From: Pseudomonadota bacterium
GTDB lineage: Bacteria > Pseudomonadota > Alphaproteobacteria > Rhizobiales > Phreatobacteraceae
Reading direction: 5' to 3'
NCBI GenBank assembly: GCA_020161695.1
Contig: JAIUOO010000018.1
Location: 1-64,000, forward strand
Length of the DNA: 64,000 nt
The translations under genes were made by a program, and so were the position numbers. The notes beneath the pieces are model-generated. The model saw only the letters and a program-made list of their open reading frames with translations. It had not been told where the DNA came from and searched no databases. This document shows positions 1 to 8,660 of this stretch, one piece after another (position 1 is the stretch's first letter; each line of letters starts with the position of its first letter).

Positions 1-65
1 GCACCGGCCTCCTGCTCCTTCAGCATCCCGATGATCTGCTCTTCCGTGAACCGCGAGGGTCGCAT
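1..65 (-). CDS. IS3-family transposase OrfA, N-terminal fragment
   Basis: Translation from the ATG at 65 gives MRPSRFTEEQIIGMLKEQEA, the very typical start of the OrfA helix-turn-helix protein of IS3-family elements (IS407/IS51-like). OrfA binds the terminal repeats and is joined to the OrfB integrase domain by programmed frameshifting. Only about 21 codons lie in the window, so it is not possible to say whether the element is intact. Confidence 0.8.
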   Translation of the reverse strand, partial: MRPSRFTEEQIIGMLKEQEAG

Positions 66-127
66 CGTCCGTCTCCGTGATCGACGGACTCTACCCAAAT
101 CTGGAGGAGGTTCAGGGTCTCAGGTCA
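1..127 (-). mobile_element. End of an IS3-family insertion sequence (runs off left edge)
   Basis: The minus strand encodes the first residues of an IS3-type OrfA. Outside that start codon the DNA reads TGACCTGAGACCC outward from about position 127. IS3-family elements usually begin with TG a few tens of bases upstream of orfA, so the element boundary is probably near 127. Neither the other end nor a target-site duplication is visible, so the exact terminus is inferred. Confidence 0.55.
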
Positions 128-225
128 AAACCAACCTTTCGCGCCAGCATGGGGTGTTCGACGCCCAACACGTTTGTGGGAAGGCGACTCAATGGGCCGG
201 CAGGGATCGCCCCCTCCCGACCGCT

Positions 226-1740
226 TCAGTTGTAGTATTTTTCCAAACCAGGGAAATTGCGAAGCGCCTCGGGCCGATATGGGCCGCGACCAGAGCAACG
301 CGTCACCTCCGGCAAGCTCATGCGAGCTTCGACTGAGGGGTGAAGTTTATGATCGGGACGAACTTCACGGTCCTTCACTTTCCAACCCGAGACGCCAGAA
401 AGGCGTCTAAGCCATCCAGGCAACCTGCCCTCAAGGGTGTCTTGCATTCCGGCGATTTCACAATGTTGGAGGCCTGCGGAATCCGGTCGGATGTAAAGCG
501 GCACGCCTTCTGTTCCGCTGTGTTGCACGTGTTCGCCATTGACGAAGACAGGCCCAATCTTGAGTGGGGAGGGAACCGATAGCGCCTCGCGTACCATCCA
601 CTCGAGCGCGATGTCAGATAGGCGCGATTCTGTCTCAGGATAGCTACCGCCGATGTCGGAATGATTGCCCGGGAACCAACGCTGATCGAACCGTTCAATT
701 CCTTTCCGCTGTTCATCAGTCGGCACCGAATTTCCCCATGGAACCCGGTCGAAGTCGGCACGCGATTCGTCGATTGCGTTCGCTGCGCGAGCGTACGTCA
801 CGAACCGGCTTAAGAGCCTGTCGAAGTGCTCGCCCTTCCACTGCGCGTAATGCGACCGGCTTTCCCCAGGCGTGGGCCAGTCCTCGATCGTCTTTTTCAC
901 CCTCTTGTTCTGACTGCCACTGAGTAAGAGCATGCCCAGCCCGGCGCCTCCGAACGCGGCAGTTCCGAGCATCGCCCAAAACGGCCCGCCGAACAGCCAG
1001 CTGACGAGCCCTACCACTCCACCGACCGCAGTGCCCGCAACTGCACCGAGAGTGGTGGCACCCGCATAGAGCCCCGCCTGGATACCCACGCGCAGTGGCC
1101 CCTTGGCTCCCAGAGCCGCTACCGAGTCAAAGACGCCGACGAAGTAGGGGGCGACATTAGATCGGTTCTTCTCGCCCGAGGGGTGCTCCGAACCGTACTT
1201 CTCGCGAAACCGGCGCGCTAGTTCGTAGCGCTCGTCCTCAAAGTCTTTGCGCGGGTGGCCAGCGCCATGCTCGGCAACTTGCGACACCGCCTCCTCGGCA
1301 ATCAGACGGGTCGACCGGCGGAAGCGCTGAAACGGCTGATCACCTGTTCGAGTCGGGATGCCGCAAAGCATGATCAGATTGGCGATGCTTCGGGCGGTAT
1401 AGGCACCGCGGCTAAAGCCAAACAGGAAAATCCGATCGTCGGGCTCGTAGTGGTTGAGAATGAACTCGTAACAGTCGGCGACATTGACCGGAATACCACT
1501 TCCGTCGATGCTTGCGAGCAGTTTGCGCACGCGCTTGCCGATGGTAGTCCACCCGGTTGCCGAGGTTTCCGTACCCAGGCCGGGATCGTAAAATACCACC
1601 TGCTCGCGCGGATCGATTGCCGATTCGGGCGCGACACGGCAGCTCCTGTACATTTTGTAAATGTTGCTCCACCGCTGTTCGGGTCGTACGCCTCCATCCT
1701 GCCCGGTGCCATCGGCAAAGATCACGATGTTCTTGGCCAT
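226..1740 (-). CDS. DUF2235 alpha/beta-hydrolase domain protein
   Basis: The protein has 504 aa and starts at MAKNIVIFADGTGQDGG, preceded by GGAGAG. An upstream in-frame start lacks a ribosome site. The N-terminus (FADGTGQ, residues 8-14) and the nucleophile elbow GFSRG, with Ser110, are the hallmarks of DUF2235, the fold of Tle1-type phospholipase effectors and related uncharacterised hydrolases. A glycine-zipper hydrophobic stretch lies in the middle (roughly residues 230-285) and could insert in a membrane. No VgrG, PAAR, immunity or other type VI secretion gene is nearby, so an effector role is only a possibility. The gene sits between an IS end and an integrase remnant, which suggests horizontal acquisition. 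Confidence 0.8.
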   Translation of the reverse strand: MAKNIVIFADGTGQDGGVRPEQRWSNIYKMYRSCRVAPESAIDPREQVVFYDPGLGTETSATGWTTIGKRVRKLLASIDGSGIPVNVADCYEFILNHYEPDDRIFLFGFSRGAYTARSIANLIMLCGIPTRTGDQPFQRFRRSTRLIAEEAVSQVAEHGAGHPRKDFEDERYELARRFREKYGSEHPSGEKNRSNVAPYFVGVFDSVAALGAKGPLRVGIQAGLYAGATTLGAVAGTAVGGVVGLVSWLFGGPFWAMLGTAAFGGAGLGMLLLSGSQNKRVKKTIEDWPTPGESRSHYAQWKGEHFDRLLSRFVTYARAANAIDESRADFDRVPWGNSVPTDEQRKGIERFDQRWFPGNHSDIGGSYPETESRLSDIALEWMVREALSVPSPLKIGPVFVNGEHVQHSGTEGVPLYIRPDSAGLQHCEIAGMQDTLEGRLPGWLRRLSGVSGWKVKDREVRPDHKLHPSVEARMSLPEVTRCSGRGPYRPEALRNFPGLEKYYN

Positions 1741-2195
1741 TTCTTGCTCTCCTTCGGCAGAAAGGCATATCCGATTCTGTCGGAGCATTTGGCAGCAGGG
1801 CGTTAGCGAGAACCACGATTGCCTGTATATGCAGTTCGGCTTCAGCGGCGCGCCGCGTATGTCGCTGCGCCACTACCAATTTGCTCACGACTCGGCCACA
1901 GCGAAGCCGTTGGGCAGCATCAGAGGGCCCGCGGGAAAGCGGGCGAACATCGGAGCTACTTGCCCGAAGCTTCTGAATGGCATGGAGCCGGTTGCGCTGT
2001 GATACACAACAGTGGTACACATGGTGATCAAGCGCGGCGCTTAACTTATTGAAATACTGACGTTTCTGTTGTTGGGCAACACAATCCCTCCCTCTCCGCC
2101 ATCGCTCTTAGAACGCCAGTGATTTCAATAGTCCCTTGACTTTCAAGGGCTTGTGCTGCGCAACTGGTGCACAGGGGTGGTCCGCATACCTATCG
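1741..2195. other. Intergenic region without a recognised gene
   Basis: These 455 bases must hold the leftward promoter of the DUF2235 gene. I see no convincing ORF or RNA gene. A perfect hairpin (CCCTTGA, 3-base loop, TCAAGGG) lies at 2133-2149, just before the integrase remnant. It might belong to an attachment or integrase-binding region, but this is speculative. Composition is less GC-rich than in the core genes. Confidence 0.5.
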
Positions 2196-2520
2196 ATGTC
2201 CCGTCCTTTCAAACGTCCTTGCACTGGCATTCTCTGGCTCCGCTGGCGCGTCCCCGATGATCTCCGCGGCGGCCTCGGCAAGACCGAGATCAGAGAATCG
2301 CTCGGCACACGCGATCCTGCCGAGGCGAGCGGTTTCATCGGCAGCGCTCGCGCAGATCGAGGCGGAGTGGGCCGCGCCGCACAAGGGCTCCACTGCCGGC
2401 TTGATCGAAGCCATCGCGGCTGAGTTCGAACGACATTGGCAACCTGAGGCCAACCCGTTCCACGTCATTCCGGGCTTCCCGATCCGTGTCGCGGCCGGCG
2501 ACCACCACGCACTGCTTTGA
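2196..2520 (+). pseudogene. Remnant of a phage/island tyrosine integrase (DUF6538-type N-terminus)
   Basis: From ATG 2196 the frame reads MSRPFKRPCTGILWLRWRVP and continues with a DLRGGLGKTEIRESLGTRDP segment. This matches the N-terminal DUF6538 domain of many alphaproteobacterial integrases (pattern: WYFRRRVPxDLRxxxGKxEI..SLGTxDPxEA). Around 2320-2340 the similarity shifts into the next frame (ALAQIEAEW, then LIEAIAAEFERHW) and stops near 2520. The central and catalytic domains are absent. This is a frameshifted, truncated integrase lying directly against the 3' end of dnaE2, as expected for a decayed island edge. Confidence 0.6.
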
Positions 2521-2543
2521 ACACTTCGACTCTTGCCGCCATC

Positions 2544-5500
2544 TCAATGGAAATCCCGTGACTTCGGCAGGATTCGTACGTTGCGCGGGTGTCGGCCGCC
2601 AATGCGCGGATTTTGCGGATGGAGGACCTCGTCGGCGCGCGAGAGATCGACGCGCGCCTCGTGATCCTCGGACAACCGTTTCAGTTCCGCCGTGCGGTCC
2701 ATGACGGCCTCGGCCATGAGATGGACCACTCCCTCCGGGCTCTTCTGGATGAGCCCATCAACGATCATCAGCCGCGAGCCCATGACCTGGGCCCTGAGCG
2801 CCTCGAATTTGCGCGACCAGAGAAGCACGTTGGTGATGCCGGTCTCGTCCTCCAGCGTGATGAAGATGGCATTGCCCTTGCCCGGCCGCTGGCGCACCAG
2901 CACGACGCCCGCGACCCTTGCCCACCGGTCGCTTGGGCTGTCGGAGGCTTCCTTGCAGGTGAGAACGCCCTCGCGGCGGAAGGTCTCGCGCAGGAACTGC
3001 ATGGGATGCCCCTTCAGGGACAGCCTGACCGTCTGGTAGTCGGCCGCGACATGCTCCGAGAGCGGCATGGCCGGCAGGCGGGCATCGGCCTCCGCCGCCA
3101 GCTCGCGCGCCTCGGCGGCGGCGAAGAGCGGCAGCGGCTTGTCGTCCGGCAGACGGCGCACGGCCCAGAGCGCCTCGCGGCGGTCGAGACCGATGGAGCG
3201 GAAGGCATCGGCATCGGCGAGGATATGCAGCGCGCGCACCGGCAGGCGCGTACGCATGCGCAGCGTTTCGATGTCCGGGAAGCCCGCACCGCGGCGGGCG
3301 ACGATCTCCTGCGACCAGTCCTCGTGGAAACCGTCCGCCTGCCGGAAACCGAGGCGCAGGGCGAATTCGCCTTTGTCGTTGCGCTCCAGCGTGTTGTCGT
3401 GGGCGCTGGCATTGATGTCGACGGCGCGCGCCTCGACGCCGTGCTCGCGGGCGTCGCGGACGATCTGGGCCGGCGCATAGAAGCCCATGGGCTGCGCGTT
3501 CAGGAGCGCGCAGGCGAAGATCGCGGGGTAGAGGCATTTGATCCACGAGGAGACATAGACGAGCTTGGCGAAGGAGGCCGCGTGGCTCTCCGGGAAGCCA
3601 TAGCTGCCGAAACCCTCGATCTGCCGGTAGCAGCGCTCGGCGAAGCCCTTCTCGTAGCCGCGCGCGACCATGCGCTCGATCATCATGGTCTTGAACCGGC
3701 CGATAGTGCCGACATTGCGGAACGTCGCCATGGCGCGCCGCAAGCCATTGGCTTCATCGGCGGTGAACTTCGCTGCCACCATGGCGAGGCGCATGGCCTG
3801 TTCCTGGAACAGGGGGACGCCGAAGGTCCTCCGCAGCACCTGATACAGTTCATCCGGCGGCCCATGTTCGGGGGAGGGCGAGGGGTAGTTGACCGCCTCC
3901 AGCCCGCTCCGTCGTCTCAGATATGGATGCACCATGTCGCCCTCGATGGGCCCGGGCCGGACGATCGCCACCTGAATGACGAGGTCGTAGAACTCCCTCG
4001 GTCTCAGCCGCGGCAGCATGTTGATCTGGGCGCGGCTCTCGACCTGAAAGACGCCGAGCGAGTCTCCCAGACAGAGCATGTCGTAGACCTCCGGGCGCTC
4101 TTTCGGCACCGTGGCGAGGTCGTATTCCTTGCCCTCGTGCAGCTTGATCAGCTCGAAGGCCTTGCGGATGCAGGTGAGCATGCCGAGCGCCAGCACATCG
4201 ACCTTCATCAGTTCCAGCGCGTCGATGTCGTCCTTGTCCCATTCGATGAAGGTGCGATCCTCCATCGCGGCATTGCCGATGGGCACCATCTCGTCGAGCC
4301 GGCGACGCGCCAGCACGAAGCCGCCGACATGCTGCGAGAGGTGGCGCGGAAAGCCGAGCAGGCGGCCGGCGAGGTCGACCGCGCGGCGGATCACCGGGTT
4401 CTGCGGGTCGAGGCCGGCCGAGCGAATGTAATTGTCGCCGATCTCCGTGCCCCAGCTGCCCCAGACCATGCCAGCGAGACGCGCGGTCACGTCCTCGGTC
4501 AGGCCCATCACCTTGCCGACCTCGCGGATGGCGCTGCGCGGGCGGTAGCTGATGACGGTGGCGGCGATGCCCGCGCGCTCGCGGCCATAGCGCTCGTAGA
4601 TGTGCTGGATGATCTCTTCGCGCCGCTCGTGTTCGAAATCGACGTCGATGTCGGGCGGCTCACGCCGCTCCGACGAGATGAAACGGGCGAACAGCACGTC
4701 GTGCTCGTTCGGGTCCACCGCCGTGATGCCAAGGGCATAGCAGACGGCGGAATTGGCCGCGGAGCCGCGTCCCTGGCAGAGGATGCCCTTGTCGTTGGCG
4801 ACGCGCACGATGTCGACGATGGTCAGGAAGTAACGGGCATAGTCGCGCTGGGCGATGAGCCTGAACTCCTCCTTGATGAGTCCGCGCACCTTCTCGGGAA
4901 CGCCGTCGGGGTAGCGTTTCTCGGCGCCCTTCCAGGTCTGTTCCTCAAGATAGTCCTGTGGCGTCCGGCCGGGCGGCACGGGCTCCTCCGGATATTCGTA
5001 GGTCAGTTCGCTGAGATCGAACTCGACGCGGTGCAGGAGGTGCTGCGTCTCTTCCAGCACCTCGGGGCAGTCGCGGAACAGTCGCGCCATCTCGGCGGGA
5101 GTCTTGAGATGCCGCTCGGCATTGGCTTCCAGCAGGCGTCCGGCGGTTTCGACCGTCACGCCTTCGCGGATGCAGGTGACGACGTCCTGCAGGTCGCGCT
5201 GGTGCGGCGCATGGTAGAGCACGTCGTTGACCGCGATGAGCGGGACGCGTGCGGCCTCCGCAAGGCGCTTCAGGCCGGCAAACCGGCGGCGGTCGTCGCC
5301 TCGGCGCGTCATGGTCGCGCCGAGCCAGAGCGAGCCCTCGGCCACGCCGTTCAGCCGGTCGAGCACGGCCGGCAGGTTCGCCGCCGTCTCGCCGGGCATG
5401 ACGATCAACAGAAGGTGCCTCGCGTCGGCGATGAGGTCGTCGAGGTTAAGGAAGCACTCGCCCTTCCGGCCGCGCATGTTGCCTTCCGTGAGCAGGCGGC

Positions 5501-5939
5501 AGATGCGCCCCCAGCCCTGCCGGTTGGCGGGATAGGCGACGATGTCGGGCGTGCCGTCGCTGAAGACGAAGCGCGTGCCGACCGCAAGATGAAAGGCCAT
5601 GGCCGCGGCCCTGATCTCGGTCTGTGCGAGGCCGAGGCGGACTGCCTCGTCACTCTCGATGAAGACGAATTCGCCGGGCGCGGAGCCCTCCCGCACCTTG
5701 TCGGGGGGAATGAGACCCTCGGCGCGGATTTCCTTCAGGAAGCTGTAGGCGCGCACGACGCCGGCCACCGTATTGCGGTCGGCAATGCCGATGCCGGTAT
5801 GTCCGAGCAGCAATGCCGTCAGCACGAGGTCGCGGGCATGGGAAGCCCCGCGCAGGAAGGAAAAATTGCTGGCCGTCACGAGCTCGGCATAGGCATGAGA
5901 CGGGTCGTTGGCAGCGGCTGGAGACATGGTTTCGGTCAT
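2544..5939 (-). CDS. dnaE2: Error-prone DNA polymerase DnaE2 (ImuC)
   Basis: About 1131 aa. This is the alternative C-family polymerase alpha subunit that performs damage-induced translesion synthesis with ImuA/ImuB. The N-terminal PHP domain (SNFSFLRGASHARDLV, then GIADRNTVAGVVRAY), the polymerase core (CQGRGSAANSAVCYALG, DIDVDFEHERREE) and the C-terminal OB-fold (VLVRQRPGKGNAIFITLEDE) occur in order. The protein ends RNVRILPKSRDFH, the usual DnaE2 tail. The start at 5939 lies 7 bases after the imuB stop. An alternative ATG at 5963 would overlap imuB by 17 bases. It is the last gene of the imuA-imuB-dnaE2 operon and so is probably LexA-controlled from the box at 8223-8237. Confidence 0.95.
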   Translation of the reverse strand: MTETMSPAAANDPSHAYAELVTASNFSFLRGASHARDLVLTALLLGHTGIGIADRNTVAGVVRAYSFLKEIRAEGLIPPDKVREGSAPGEFVFIESDEAVRLGLAQTEIRAAAMAFHLAVGTRFVFSDGTPDIVAYPANRQGWGRICRLLTEGNMRGRKGECFLNLDDLIADARHLLLIVMPGETAANLPAVLDRLNGVAEGSLWLGATMTRRGDDRRRFAGLKRLAEAARVPLIAVNDVLYHAPHQRDLQDVVTCIREGVTVETAGRLLEANAERHLKTPAEMARLFRDCPEVLEETQHLLHRVEFDLSELTYEYPEEPVPPGRTPQDYLEEQTWKGAEKRYPDGVPEKVRGLIKEEFRLIAQRDYARYFLTIVDIVRVANDKGILCQGRGSAANSAVCYALGITAVDPNEHDVLFARFISSERREPPDIDVDFEHERREEIIQHIYERYGRERAGIAATVISYRPRSAIREVGKVMGLTEDVTARLAGMVWGSWGTEIGDNYIRSAGLDPQNPVIRRAVDLAGRLLGFPRHLSQHVGGFVLARRRLDEMVPIGNAAMEDRTFIEWDKDDIDALELMKVDVLALGMLTCIRKAFELIKLHEGKEYDLATVPKERPEVYDMLCLGDSLGVFQVESRAQINMLPRLRPREFYDLVIQVAIVRPGPIEGDMVHPYLRRRSGLEAVNYPSPSPEHGPPDELYQVLRRTFGVPLFQEQAMRLAMVAAKFTADEANGLRRAMATFRNVGTIGRFKTMMIERMVARGYEKGFAERCYRQIEGFGSYGFPESHAASFAKLVYVSSWIKCLYPAIFACALLNAQPMGFYAPAQIVRDAREHGVEARAVDINASAHDNTLERNDKGEFALRLGFRQADGFHEDWSQEIVARRGAGFPDIETLRMRTRLPVRALHILADADAFRSIGLDRREALWAVRRLPDDKPLPLFAAAEARELAAEADARLPAMPLSEHVAADYQTVRLSLKGHPMQFLRETFRREGVLTCKEASDSPSDRWARVAGVVLVRQRPGKGNAIFITLEDETGITNVLLWSRKFEALRAQVMGSRLMIVDGLIQKSPEGVVHLMAEAVMDRTAELKRLSEDHEARVDLSRADEVLHPQNPRIGGRHPRNVRILPKSRDFH

Positions 5940-5946
5940 CGCGCGC

Positions 5947-7524
5947 TCACGCGAACAGGCCATGGATGAACCAGCGGGGATGCCCGGCCTCGCGCCCGTA
6001 AAGGCCGTCTCGGTAGAGCCAGAAGCGACGTCCCTGCATGTCCTCGACGCGGTAATAGTCGCGGGTGAAGGCATCCACGCCGTCCAGCCACCATTCGGCG
6101 GCGATGCGCTCCGGCCCCTCGGCGCGGGCGATCTCATGGGTCTGGCGCCGCCAGCGGAAGGTGATCGGCGGGCCGTCCGGCACTTCCGCCAGCGTCTCCA
6201 CCTGCTGGGGCGGGTCGAAGAGCTGCAAAGGCCGGGAAAGCGGCTGGGGGCCCGCGAAAACACTGCCGCCGGGGCCTGCAACAAGAGCCGGCATCAACGC
6301 CTCCGCGCGTTCCGGGATATGGGAATTGCGCTGGGCGAAGCGCAACACGTTATCGCGACCGAAACGGGTAGCGAGTCGGTCGATGAGGGCGGCGATCGCC
6401 TCTTTGTCCTTTTCGCGACCGTCGAGCGTCGTCTGCGGCGTTCCCAGCGGCTCGGCCTGAGCAACGGCGAGGCGGATGAGGTCGAAGCCGAAGCCGGGAT
6501 CGACGGGGTCGGCCAGAGTGTCGATCCGTTCGCGGAAGAGCCGCATGACGGCAAGGCTGTCGCGAAGCGGGCGACCGGTCTCCACGCCAAGACGGCGCAC
6601 CGCGCCATCGGTGCGGAAGAAGCTCGCCTCGAATAGTCGGCCGCCCTCACCGCGCTCTTCCAGAAGGGTGGCGGCACGGCCGATAAGCATCGCGAGAGTG
6701 CCAAGCATATCCTCCTCGCGGCCGATGGGCTCGGCGAAGCGGCGCTCGACCAGATAGGGCGGCGGCGCGCGGCGGGGGGTAAGGCGGCGGTCCTCGCGGC
6801 CGGTGAGGCGGTTGAGTTGCACCACAAGGGATTGACCGAACCGCGCCGCCAGTTCGGTGGACGCTCGCGCCATGACATCGCCGATCGTTTTCAGCCCGGC
6901 TCGTGTCAAAGCGAGCGCCGTGGCAGGCTCCGCCTCAATCGCTGCGACCGGCAAGGACATGGCAGACTTGCCATCGCTGCCAGGGGCGATGATACCTCCT
7001 TTGCCGAAGCGTGCGGCGGCTCTTGCCGCCTCCGGTGTACCGGCAATCGCGGCGCGCGCAGTGATGCCGATGGCGGCTAGCCTTTTCCCGATATCGCCGG
7101 CAAGGGGCGCTTCCCCGCCGAAGAGATGGGCGCAGCCAGTGACGTCAAGGATCAGCCCGTTGGGCTCGTCGAAGGCCACCAGCGGCGTATAGCGGTCACA
7201 GGCATCCGCCAGCCGGCCGAGAAAGGCCGCGTCGGCGGCGGGATCGTGCTCCACCGCCACGAGATCCGGCAGGCGGGCGCGCGCGTCGGCAAGCGCAAGA
7301 CCGGGCGACAGGCCGAGGGCGAGCGCCTTGCGACCGACGGCGGCAAGCCGCAACGCGCCGCGCGTCTTCTCGGTCAGCACCAGAACCTCGTCATCCCGCG
7401 CGACGGAAATCGACGACCTCTCCGGCCGGTTCAAGCCTGCGGAGCACAGCAATCGTTCGGCCGGAAGGAACGGCATCCAGACGGCGAGGTAGCGACGACC
7501 CATCGCGGAAGCGGCATTGGTCAT
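5947..7524 (-). CDS. imuB: ImuB, Y-family-like protein of the mutasome
   Basis: 525 aa. ImuB is a catalytically inactive relative of Y-family polymerases that links DnaE2 and ImuA to the beta clamp. The start is at 7524 (MTNAASAMGRRYLAVWMPF), preceded by GGAG at good spacing; the next ATG (7503) has no ribosome site. Y-family signatures are visible (NGLILDVTGCAHLFGG around residues 120-135). The first catalytic acidic position is replaced in YLAVWMPFLPAERL, as is normal for ImuB. The C-terminus (FTRDYYRVEDMQGRRFWLYR) is the conserved ImuB tail. The first 134 bases overlap the end of imuA in another frame. Confidence 0.93.
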   Translation of the reverse strand: MTNAASAMGRRYLAVWMPFLPAERLLCSAGLNRPERSSISVARDDEVLVLTEKTRGALRLAAVGRKALALGLSPGLALADARARLPDLVAVEHDPAADAAFLGRLADACDRYTPLVAFDEPNGLILDVTGCAHLFGGEAPLAGDIGKRLAAIGITARAAIAGTPEAARAAARFGKGGIIAPGSDGKSAMSLPVAAIEAEPATALALTRAGLKTIGDVMARASTELAARFGQSLVVQLNRLTGREDRRLTPRRAPPPYLVERRFAEPIGREEDMLGTLAMLIGRAATLLEERGEGGRLFEASFFRTDGAVRRLGVETGRPLRDSLAVMRLFRERIDTLADPVDPGFGFDLIRLAVAQAEPLGTPQTTLDGREKDKEAIAALIDRLATRFGRDNVLRFAQRNSHIPERAEALMPALVAGPGGSVFAGPQPLSRPLQLFDPPQQVETLAEVPDGPPITFRWRRQTHEIARAEGPERIAAEWWLDGVDAFTRDYYRVEDMQGRRFWLYRDGLYGREAGHPRWFIHGLFA

Positions 7525-8218
7525 GGTCCCACTCCACGCGCCAGCGGCGGGGCGCGAGCCCGGCACGGTGGCGCAACAGGGTGACGGAAAAGGCGGGAGC
7601 GCCCGGCGCATCGGCGGCGAGCGGAATGGATGGGGTTGATCCGACCTGCCAGCGGGAGGCCCCGGCGGAGGGCTGGGGATCGGCCGCGATGCGGGTCATC
7701 AGGATGGTGACGCCGCTATCGGCCGCGGCCATGGAGAGCCGGCGGCTCGCCGTCAGGTCGAGCGCCTTCGGCTCTCCCCATATCTCCGCGACAACAACGC
7801 CGGCCGCAGCACATTGCACGGCATCATGGGCGGCTTTCAGTCCATCGGCAGCGTCGCGGACCCTCACCAGCAGCACGCGGGCGGGATCGAGACCGAATGT
7901 CGCCATGCCGTGACCGTGTGGCAGGCCGAACTCGCTGTCGAGCAGGCGCTGACGCACCCAGACGATCGGCCCCGTGTCCGTGCGGAAGAGACACGCCCGT
8001 GACGCGAGCGCCAGGCTGAAGCCGGTAGCCGCTGGCCCGTGAACCGGCCCAGCGGCAAAGACCTCATGCAGTGAGGCCTGCCCGAGGCCGCCGCCCAGCA
8101 CCTCGTCCATGGCCGGTAGCCCGAGGGAAAAATGCGGCAGCGCGGAAGGCGCCACCCCTCGCTCCATGCGCGCAAGAGTGTCCTTCAGCGCCGCGAGGGT
8201 GTCGCGTCGCTCAGTCAT
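7391..8218 (-). CDS. imuA: ImuA, RecA-like mutasome protein
   Basis: 275 aa. ImuA is a RecA/SulA-like protein required for DnaE2-dependent mutagenesis. Recognisable parts are FSLGLPAMDEVLGGGLGQASLHEVFA near residues 30-55, the degenerate RecA core (PIVWVRQRLLDSEFGLPHGHG) and the conserved WRVEWDHDQC segment near the end. ATG 8218 is preceded by AGGA, which lies inside the SOS box. It is first in the operon and overlaps imuB by 134 bases, so translation of the two is probably coupled. Confidence 0.92.
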   Translation of the reverse strand: MTERRDTLAALKDTLARMERGVAPSALPHFSLGLPAMDEVLGGGLGQASLHEVFAAGPVHGPAATGFSLALASRACLFRTDTGPIVWVRQRLLDSEFGLPHGHGMATFGLDPARVLLVRVRDAADGLKAAHDAVQCAAAGVVVAEIWGEPKALDLTASRRLSMAAADSGVTILMTRIAADPQPSAGASRWQVGSTPSIPLAADAPGAPAFSVTLLRHRAGLAPRRWRVEWDHDQCRFRDGSSLPRRLDAVPSGRTIAVLRRLEPAGEVVDFRRAG

Positions 8219-8222
8219 GAAT

Positions 8223-8237
8223 GTTCCTATTTTGTTC
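8223..8237 (-). promoter_or_regulatory. LexA (SOS) box of the imuA operon
   Basis: The sequence GTTCCTATTTTGTTC is an exact match to the alphaproteobacterial SOS box GTTC-N7-GTTC. It ends 4 bases upstream of the imuA start codon and covers the AGGA ribosome site. LexA bound here would block the promoter, and mRNA starting within it would have almost no leader. This supports damage induction of imuA-imuB-dnaE2. Confidence 0.92.
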
Positions 8238-8267
8238 TTATAAAAACCGACCCTGCAAGAGAGTCAA
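8237..8267 (-). promoter_or_regulatory. Candidate sigma-70 promoter of imuA
   Basis: On the minus strand TTGACT (8267-8262) and TATAAG (8242-8237) each match the -35 and -10 consensus at 5 of 6 positions. The spacer is 19 bases, slightly long. The -10 abuts the SOS box, the usual arrangement for LexA repression. Confidence 0.55.
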
Positions 8268-8660
8268 GAAGGCCGGCTTCCGACCATCAGGAGAAAAGGA
8301 GCCGCTCCCGGAATAGCTGTGCCGACTCGCCAAATCGGATCGAACCGGCAAGAAGACTGAAACCACATGTCCGATCTTAGGAGATAAGCCAACGCCGCCC
8401 TAGAAGTCGCCGAGCTGATGCCGGCAAAAGGCGCGCGTTTCTGCGGCAGATCATAGCGGGATCACTACCTTATGGCTTTCGATCCTGAAGCCTTCCGCTC
8501 GATTATGTGCGCGAAAGAGAGCCAGGATTAACCGCGACCACGCGGCGCCGATGAGATCACTCGACGCCTCTTTTCGATCCGATATTTCTCCGCCTGCGGA
8601 ACCCCGGCGACTCCCGCTCGTTGATGTGTGACACCGGAAATGCCGCAGGGAGAGACGCAC
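8268..8660. other. Intergenic region between imuA and the small-gene cluster
   Basis: About 390 bases. Beyond the imuA promoter on its left edge and the ribosome site (GGGAGAG) of the tiny gene at 8661, I see no RNA gene, repeat or convincing ORF. Leftward open frames across 8451-9216 have low-complexity Arg/Ser-rich translations without family resemblance and are taken as artefacts. Confidence 0.5.

Noticed and set aside
1741..2195. tRNA gene as integration target near the integrase remnant
   Set aside because: I could not find a cloverleaf or a T-loop GTTCGA-type segment in this stretch.
2589..5969. Very long open frame on the plus strand across dnaE2
   Set aside because: It is the mirror of a strongly conserved polymerase gene in GC-rich DNA; the translation is His/Asp/Gly-rich with no family resemblance.
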